64,000 nucleotides of DNA from Paraburkholderia sp. (GTDB lineage Bacteria; Pseudomonadota; Gammaproteobacteria; Burkholderiales; Burkholderiaceae). A program made the position numbers and the translations under genes. The notes beneath the pieces are model-generated. The model was not told where the DNA came from, did not search any database, and worked only from the letters and a program-made list of their open reading frames with translations. The stretch covers positions 354,062 to 418,061 of the forward strand of contig NZ_SCRP01000002.1 in the NCBI RefSeq assembly GCF_004298475.1. Direction: 5' to 3'. Of the stretch, positions 58,489 to 64,000 are shown one piece after another (the first letter of the stretch is position 1; each line of letters begins with the position of its first letter).

Positions 58489-58842
58489 TCAACTACGCTG
58501 CGCCGCCACCACGACGATTTCAACGAGACATTCCGGATTCGCGAGCTTCGCCTCGACGGTCGCGCGCGGCGGCGTTGCACCCTGCTCGACCCACGTATCC
58601 CACACGGCGTTCATGCCGGGAAAATCCTTCATGTCTGCGATATAGATCTGCACGGAAAGCAGCAGCGATTTGTCGCTGTTCGCTTCGGCAAGCAGGCGAT
58701 CGATATGGCCGAGGACTTCTCGCGTCTGACCTGTGATGTCCTGCTTCGAGTCTTCCGCGATCTGGCCGGCGAGATAGACCGTGCCATTGTGAACGGCCGT
58801 TTCCGAAAGACGCGGACCGACATGGTGACGAATGACTGCCAT
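58489..58842 (-). CDS. RidA/YjgF family enamine-imine deaminase
   Basis: 117 residues; RidA-type fold with DITGQTREVLGHIDRLLAEA and DMKDFPGMNAVWDTWV. The conserved Arg of active RidA proteins may be represented by the R in PPRATVEAKLA near the C-terminus. Family members hydrolyse reactive enamines from PLP enzymes. Confidence 0.9.
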   Translation of the reverse strand: MAVIRHHVGPRLSETAVHNGTVYLAGQIAEDSKQDITGQTREVLGHIDRLLAEANSDKSLLLSVQIYIADMKDFPGMNAVWDTWVEQGATPPRATVEAKLANPECLVEIVVVAAQRS

Positions 58843-58901
58843 AAATAATCCTGTAGAGGTTGACTGCAGGTGATTCCGAGGCCGTTTCGGCCAATTTCAC
58901 A

Positions 58902-59795
58902 TTATGACGCTTCAGCGTGCGATGCACAGAGGAAGCGCTGCGCCACTGCGATCTGCCCGGCGTCCAGAAATGCCGGTGCATGGCCCGCGCCCGGGATTTC
59001 GACGCTCGAGACGTCATGTCCGGCTGCGACCATTTTCGCCACCGTCTCACGCGACAGCAGGTCCGAATGTTCGCCACGCACAACGAGCACCGGCCCCTTG
59101 AATGCCGCCAGCGAACGCCACATAAACTGCTCGCCCTGTGCACTCTGTTCAGGCGTAATGCTTTTGAACGGCTCGCCGATGCGCGGGTCGTAGCGCATGC
59201 GCCACCCGCCATCCACTTCATGCAGCAGCGGCGTGTTGATCTCGCGCCAGTCGTCGGCCGTGAGCGGCCCGAACGAGGCAGCGAGCTGCGCCGCGCGATC
59301 GATGCCCGCCTGCAGCGAAGGAAATCGCTCGTCGCGGCCGACGTAGTCGCCGATGCGCGCAAGCGCCACAGGCTCGATACGCGGACCCACGTCGTTCAGC
59401 ACCATGCGGCCAATCGGCGCGTCGGGCAAGCCCGCGAGCGCCATGCCGATCAAACCGCCCATCGATGTGCCGAACCAGTCCACGCTCTCGACGCCCGTGC
59501 GTGCGATCAGCGTGACCATGTCGGCCACGTACTGCGCGATGCCGTAGCCGCGCGGATCGACGAGCCACGACGACAACCCGCGCCCGGCCACATCGGGGCA
59601 AACGACGCGGTACATATCCGACAACGCGGCGGCGAGCCGGTCGAAGTCACGGCTCGAACGCGTGAGTCCGTGCACGCAGACGAGCACGCGCGGATTGGCT
59701 GCGTCACCCCACTCCGTGTACGCGATGCGATGCAGGCCCGAGGGGCTCAGACACTGAACATGGTGTTGTCGCGGCAAAACGGACGCCTGGCTCAT
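58902..59795 (-). CDS. Alpha/beta hydrolase
   Basis: 297 residues from ATG 59795, preceded by GAGGAG. Alpha/beta-hydrolase fold: oxyanion HGLTRSSRDFDRL, nucleophile elbow GTSMGGL (Ser near residue 110), and catalytic His in GAGHAPAFLDA near the C-terminus; the acid is likely the Asp in RGEHSDLLS. The substrate is unknown. Confidence 0.9.
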   Translation of the reverse strand: MSQASVLPRQHHVQCLSPSGLHRIAYTEWGDAANPRVLVCVHGLTRSSRDFDRLAAALSDMYRVVCPDVAGRGLSSWLVDPRGYGIAQYVADMVTLIARTGVESVDWFGTSMGGLIGMALAGLPDAPIGRMVLNDVGPRIEPVALARIGDYVGRDERFPSLQAGIDRAAQLAASFGPLTADDWREINTPLLHEVDGGWRMRYDPRIGEPFKSITPEQSAQGEQFMWRSLAAFKGPVLVVRGEHSDLLSRETVAKMVAAGHDVSSVEIPGAGHAPAFLDAGQIAVAQRFLCASHAEAS

Positions 59796-60014
59796 CAATG
59801 ACTCCTCGTTGAAGGCTGTGGGCCGATTGTAATCGGCTTTGCGCCGCACGAGAGCCACACGCGGGATGCCAGCGGGGTCTTGCCGGAGCCTGCTGGTTCA
59901 CCGGACTGCCCCGCGCAGCAAGGCGGCGCACGCACGCGACCTGGCCAACCGGCCTATGCCGTTCGGCCGACGTTTCACGCGCTCACCGAGGCGCGAGAAT
60001 GGACACGTCCAAAA

Positions 60015-60048
60015 ACGAAACGGGCGAGACCGAAGTCCCGCCCGCCCC
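60015..60048 (-). terminator. Terminator after the CoA-transferase operon
   Basis: Stem GGGCGAGAC/GTCCCGCCC with one mismatch and a CGAA loop (60022-60043); the - strand continues GTTTCGTTTTTGG. Confidence 0.75.
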
Positions 60049-60091
60049 GATCATGTTCGAGCCGTCCGTGTATATACAGCCGCTACAGCTT

Positions 60092-60733
60092 TCAGCTCAT
60101 GGCGCTCACATCGAGCGGCGCGCCCGTCTTCGCCCTGATTTCCTCGACGGTCACGCCCGGCGCCAGTTCGGTCACCACGAGGCCCGCGTCGGTCACCTCG
60201 ATCACGCCGAGATCGGTGATGATGACGTTCACGACGCCTACACCCGTAAGCGGCAGCGTGCAGCTTTCGAGAATCTTGTGCTGATCGCCCTTCGCGACGT
60301 GCTCCATGAGCACGACCACGCGCTTGACGCCCGCCACGAGGTCCATCGCGCCGCCCATGCCCTTGATCATCTTGCCCGGGATCATCCAGTTCGCGAGGTC
60401 GCCCTTTGCGCTCACCTGCATCGCGCCGAGGATCGCAAGATTGATGTGCCCGCCGCGGATCATCGCAAACGAGTCAGCCGACGAGAAGATCGACGAACCC
60501 GGCAGCGTCGTCACGGTCTGCTTGCCGGCGTTGATCATGTCCGCGTCGACCTCGTCGTCGGTCGGGAACGGGCCAATACCGAGCAGGCCGTTTTCCGACT
60601 GCAGCCAGACTTCCATGCCTTCGGGCACGTGATTGGCCACGAGCGTCGGCAAGCCGATGCCGAGGTTCACGTAAAAGCCGTCCTGCAGTTCCTGCGCCGC
60701 GCGTGCGGCCATTTCGTCACGATTCCATGCCAT
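60092..60733 (-). CDS. scoB: 3-oxoacid CoA-transferase subunit B
   Basis: 213 residues. Catalytic Glu lies in the conserved [12 protein letters not shown] segment (near residue 51), with [15 protein letters not shown] further on. Pairs with subunit A to move CoA between succinyl-CoA and acetoacetate. Twelve bp after scoA. Confidence 0.94.
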   Translation of the reverse strand: MAWNRDEMAARAAQELQDGFYVNLGIGLPTLVANHVPEGMEVWLQSENGLLGIGPFPTDDEVDADMINAGKQTVTTLPGSSIFSSADSFAMIRGGHINLAILGAMQVSAKGDLANWMIPGKMIKGMGGAMDLVAGVKRVVVLMEHVAKGDQHKILESCTLPLTGVGVVNVIITDLGVIEVTDAGLVVTELAPGVTVEEIRAKTGAPLDVSAMS

Positions 60734-60745
60734 GATCGGTCTCCC

Positions 60746-61453
60746 TTAGGCGCGTGCCGCAGCGCGCACGGTGCGTTGTTCGATACGCTTTTCCGGGTGC
60801 GCATTGAGCACGATGCGCTGTACGAAGATACCCGGCGTATGGACCGCATCCGGATCGAGTTCGCCGTTCTCGACGATCTCTTCGACCTCCACGACCGTGA
60901 TCTTGCCCGCCATCGCGCACATCGGATTGAAGTTGCGCGCCGTACGGCGGAAAACGAGGTTGCCCGACTTGTCCGCCTTCCACGCCTTCACGAGCGCCAC
61001 GTCGGCCGTCAGCGAGTGCTCGAGCACGTAGTGCCGGTCGCCGAACTGGCGCGTTTCCTTGCCCTCGGCAATCAGCGTGCCATAGCCCGTGTTCGTAAAG
61101 AACGCCGGAATGCCCGCGCCACCTGCACGCAGCTTCTCGGCCAGCGTGCCCTGCGGCGTGAATTCAAGCTCGAGCTCGCCCGCGAGATACTGGCGCTCGA
61201 ATTCCTTGTTCTCGCCCACGTACGACGAGATCATTTTCTTGATCTGGCGCGTCTGCAGCAGCAGGCCAAGACCAAAGCCGTCCACGCCCGCATTGTTGCT
61301 GATGCAGGTAATGCCCTTCACGCCCGTGTCGCGCAGCGCGCCGATCAGCGCCTCGGGAATGCCGCACAACCCGAAACCGCCGACCGCGAATGTCTGGCCG
61401 TCCTTGACGATGCCTTCGAGCGCGGCTGCCGCGCCTGGGTAGACCTTGTTCAT
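60746..61453 (-). CDS. scoA: 3-oxoacid CoA-transferase subunit A
   Basis: 235 residues: [16 protein letters not shown] near residue 30, [20 protein letters not shown], and [14 protein letters not shown], all typical of SCOT-type subunit A. Likely role in ketone-body or acetoacetate use. Divergent from a PAS-LuxR regulator at 61688, the obvious candidate controller. Confidence 0.94.
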   Translation of the reverse strand: MNKVYPGAAAALEGIVKDGQTFAVGGFGLCGIPEALIGALRDTGVKGITCISNNAGVDGFGLGLLLQTRQIKKMISSYVGENKEFERQYLAGELELEFTPQGTLAEKLRAGGAGIPAFFTNTGYGTLIAEGKETRQFGDRHYVLEHSLTADVALVKAWKADKSGNLVFRRTARNFNPMCAMAGKITVVEVEEIVENGELDPDAVHTPGIFVQRIVLNAHPEKRIEQRTVRAAARA

Positions 61454-61687
61454 CAGTGTGTCCTTTCCTCGAATGAAAATCCGGATACCGGTTTGTTCCG
61501 GTCTTGCGCGAGGACGTCGAGCCCGTCCCGGGAAGGCTTCATTCTAGCCATGCACGCGTGGCGATGCAGTCAGGCAGCCGCCTCGGCCGTTCAGCCAATC
61601 GGCCTTCCTGTGGGTGCAAAGCGTACGCTGGCGGCATGTTGCGGCACAATACGCAAAACTACATAAAGCAATACCCGCATCTCCGCC

Positions 61688-62251
61688 ATGCACGACACGC
61701 CTGCCCGCTCCGCGCTCGACTATCAGACCGCCTTTCACCTGGCGCCGATCGGCCTCGTGCTATCGCGCGAACGCATCATCGAAGACTGCAACGACCAGGT
61801 CGCCGCCATTTTCCGCTGCACGCGCGAGGCGCTGATTGGCCAGTCCTTTCAGGTGCTGTATCCATCGGAGGACGAATTCGAGCGCATCGGCACACGCATT
61901 CCGCCGATCATGAGCGCGCTCGGCAGCTACGCCGACGATCGCATTATGAAACGCGCCGGCGGCGAGCTCTTCTGGTGCCACGTGACCGGCCGCTCGCTCG
62001 ATCGGGCGGCGCCTCATGCAGCGGGCGTCTGGACGTTCGAGGACCTGAGCGCGACGCGGCGCGTCGCCGTCGAACTGACGCCGCGCGAGCGCGAAATCGC
62101 CGCGCAACTGGTCACCGGCAAGACCAGCAAGCAGATCGGCCGGATTCTCGACATCAGCTCGCGCACCGTGGACGTCTACCGCGCGCGGCTCATGCGCAAG
62201 TACGACACCGGCAACGCGACCGAGCTGCTGCAGCGGCTGCTCGGGCAATAA
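61688..62251 (+). CDS. PAS domain / LuxR-type HTH regulator
   Basis: 187 residues: one PAS domain (about 14-115, FHLAPIGLVLSRERIIEDCN) followed by a LuxR DNA-binding domain (ELTPREREIAAQLVTGKTSK, ISSRTVDVYRARLMRKY). It lacks a receiver domain and so senses directly through PAS. Divergent from scoAB; target inferred from position. Confidence 0.9.
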   Translation: MHDTPARSALDYQTAFHLAPIGLVLSRERIIEDCNDQVAAIFRCTREALIGQSFQVLYPSEDEFERIGTRIPPIMSALGSYADDRIMKRAGGELFWCHVTGRSLDRAAPHAAGVWTFEDLSATRRVAVELTPREREIAAQLVTGKTSKQIGRILDISSRTVDVYRARLMRKYDTGNATELLQRLLGQ

Positions 62252-62331
62252 CGACGGCGAACGCGGCCTGGAGCGGCAACAGCAGGGGCAACCAAAGCGG
62301 CGGCGGCAACGGAAAGCGCGCCGCGGCGCGC

Positions 62332-62772
62332 TCAACCGGGCCGGCTCGCCTTGACGAGCGGAGCATGCTCGATCGTCGCACGCAGCGTGTCGGGAATCGG
62401 CACGGACTTGCCCGCCGCGTAGTCGATCCACACGCAACGGGCGTTGCCGCGCGCGTAGACCGTTTCAGGGTCGTCGGCGCGGCGCAGCTCGAACCCGGTG
62501 TCGAAGCTGCTGCGGCCCGGCTGGCCGACGGTCATCGTGCACAGAACATCGCCCGGATAGTGTAGCTGCCGCAGAAATTCCATCGAGGCGTTGACGATCA
62601 CCGGCCCCTGTCCTCGCGCATTGCTGCCGGCCACGCCCAACTGCTCGAACCAGGAAATCCGCACCTGCTCCATGTAGCGGAAATAGACCGTGTTGTTCAC
62701 GTGGCCGAAGGCATCCATGTCGCCCCAGCGGATCGGCATGGTCATTTCAAAAACGGGGTGGTAATCAGTCAT
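62332..62772 (-). CDS. Acyl-CoA thioesterase (4HBT / YbgC-like)
   Basis: 146 residues, hotdog fold with the catalytic Asp in RWGDMDAFGHVNNTVYFRYM. Hydrolyses short acyl-CoA; the exact substrate is unknown. Ends close to the SDR gene, in the same direction. Confidence 0.92.
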   Translation of the reverse strand: MTDYHPVFEMTMPIRWGDMDAFGHVNNTVYFRYMEQVRISWFEQLGVAGSNARGQGPVIVNASMEFLRQLHYPGDVLCTMTVGQPGRSSFDTGFELRRADDPETVYARGNARCVWIDYAAGKSVPIPDTLRATIEHAPLVKASRPG

Positions 62773-62826
62773 TGCACTTCTTTTTGCGTTGATACGAGGC
62801 GCCGCGCGGCGGCCCTGGCCCGCCGC

Positions 62827-63606
62827 TCAGGCGAGTCCGAAGCCGTCGTCGGCGGTGATGATGGCGCCGTTTATGAAGGAGGACTCGTCGGCGGCCAGCA
62901 ACAGCAGCAGGCCGTCGAGATCTTCGGGTGTGCCGACGCGATGACGCGGCAGCATCGAGATAAGCTTCTGGCCCTGCTCGGTCGCCCAGTGGTGGTGGTT
63001 GATTTCGGTGTCGATGTAGCCCGGGCAGATCGCGTTCACGTTGATCCCGTAGCGGCCCCATTCGAGGGCCATCGCCTTCGTCATGTGCACGACGGCAGCC
63101 TTGCTGATCGCGTACAGACCGATCTGCGGCAGCACGCGCAGCCCGGCCACCGAAGCGATGTTGATGATGCGGTACGCCGGCTTCGGGCCGCCGCCGTTGC
63201 CGCGCATGATCATGCGCCGCGCGACTTCCTGTGCGACGAAGAAGGCGCCGCGGGTGTTCGTGTCGAACACGTACTCGAAATCGGCGGGCGTCACGTCCGC
63301 CAGCTTCTGCGTGGTCGAGACGCCGGAATTGTTGACCAGGATGTCGATGGTGCCCGCCTCGGTTTCGGCATGCGCCACTGCAGAGCGGATGCTCTGGTAG
63401 TCCGTCACGTCGAGCGAAACGACGTGCGCAGCCCCGCCTTCGGCCTCGATCTCGGCGCGCAGCTCCTTGAGCCGCTCGACGCGCCGGCTCGCCAGTACGA
63501 CCTTCGCGCCGGCCTGCGAGAGCACGCGGGCAAAGCGCTTGCCAAGCCCGCTCGACGCCCCGGTGATCATCGCAACCTTGCCTTCCAGATTGATCGAGCG
63601 GCCCAT
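62827..63606 (-). CDS. SDR-family oxidoreductase
   Basis: 259 residues; classical short-chain dehydrogenase with TGASSGLGKRFA, NNSGV, catalytic Ser in NIASVAG and Tyr/Lys in YAISKAAV. NAD(P)-dependent alcohol or 3-oxoacyl reduction; adjacent to a thioesterase and upstream of ETF-QO, suggesting acyl-CoA-related metabolism. Confidence 0.92.
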   Translation of the reverse strand: MGRSINLEGKVAMITGASSGLGKRFARVLSQAGAKVVLASRRVERLKELRAEIEAEGGAAHVVSLDVTDYQSIRSAVAHAETEAGTIDILVNNSGVSTTQKLADVTPADFEYVFDTNTRGAFFVAQEVARRMIMRGNGGGPKPAYRIINIASVAGLRVLPQIGLYAISKAAVVHMTKAMALEWGRYGINVNAICPGYIDTEINHHHWATEQGQKLISMLPRHRVGTPEDLDGLLLLLAADESSFINGAIITADDGFGLA

Positions 63607-63784
63607 TTGCGGTCCCTGTTCAAATAAGAAGAAGAGACACCAGAACCGGCGTCAACAGAAAGACGACGATTCTGGCATAGAATAGAACGATCGTGCAGAA
63701 ATTGATTTGTCCGGTTGCAGCCCGGGGAACGTTACCCGACAATACGAACCCGAAAAAAGCATTCTAATGGCAAGAGGAGCTTTG

Positions 63785-64000
63785 ATGACCCCTGCAAGTC
63801 TTTTGGAGCAATACGGCCCGCGCGAGTCGATGGAATACGACGTGGTGATCGTAGGCGGCGGTCCGGCTGGTCTGTCTGCGGCGATCCGCCTGAAGCAACT
63901 GGCGCAGGAAAAAGGCGTCGAGATCGGCGTGTGCGTCCTGGAAAAAGGCTCGGAAATCGGGGCGCATATCCTCTCGGGCGCGGTCATGGACCCGCGCGCG
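63785..64000 (+). CDS. Electron-transfer flavoprotein-ubiquinone oxidoreductase, 5' end only
   Basis: 72 codons visible (window ends). The ATG 63785 follows AGAGGAG and is preferred over the in-frame ATG 63767. FAD-binding [20 protein letters not shown] and the ETF-QO signature [19 protein letters not shown]. Passes electrons from ETF to the quinone pool. Confidence 0.88.
   Translation, partial: MTPASLLEQYGPRESMEYDVVIVGGGPAGLSAAIRLKQLAQEKGVEIGVCVLEKGSEIGAHILSGAVMDPRA

Overview
The window looks like chromosomal DNA of a Burkholderia sensu lato species, most likely Paraburkholderia or a near relative. Evidence: most of it is strongly GC-rich, and it carries a thrS-infC-rpmI-rplT-pheS-pheT-ihfA-merR block, a TPP-riboswitch-controlled thiC, an argA-type N-acetylglutamate synthase and beta-proteobacterial tRNA genes. 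All identifications come from reading the sequence; no database search was possible.

Layout. 1-6.9 kb: 3'-truncated hrpA helicase divergent from argA, then yggX, a YfcE-like phosphoesterase, a cupin and a flavin disulfide oxidoreductase. 6.9-9 kb: sparse, with small lipoprotein or membrane ORFs, then a tRNA-Leu(UAA) interrupted by a group I intron. 9.1-15.1 kb: LacI regulator, complete ABC importer and GpdQ-like phosphodiesterase, a likely glycerophosphodiester uptake operon. 15.1-24.1 kb: 13-bp tandem repeat, MFS exporter, entericidin, TPP riboswitch and thiC, OsmB-like lipoprotein, lactate permease, bamC, and a lipoprotein. 24.4-30.9 kb: xylose catabolism (xylA, xylB, xylR), galM, 3-hydroxybutyryl-CoA dehydrogenase.

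31-45.3 kb is an accessory island. Its core (about 31.95-39.5 kb) is visibly AT-rich and encodes homologues of PhzD and PhzE, a 14-TM MFS exporter and a carboxylic acid reductase (A, then T-R). No phzA, B, C, F or G is present. The predicted flow is chorismate to ADIC (PhzE), to trans-2,3-dihydro-3-hydroxyanthranilate (PhzD), to its aldehyde (CAR), then export. I do not recognise this combination as a described pathway. The core is bracketed by wreckage of a peptide-export system: a double-glycine-type leader peptide cut off by an internally deleted IS5-like element on the left, and an in-frame HlyD/ABC-ATPase deletion fusion plus TolC on the right. A frameshift separates the CAR A domain from T-R. 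A chimeric LysR, a PagL gene and a diverged stub of the flanking EamA gene complete the island.

45.3-64 kb: core genome with EamA transporter, tRNA-Pro, the translation operon above (infC with an AUC start, a terminator hairpin ahead of pheS), tRNA-Val, relA, ridA, a hydrolase, the scoAB CoA-transferase with a divergent PAS-LuxR regulator, a thioesterase, an SDR and the 5' end of an ETF-ubiquinone oxidoreductase gene.
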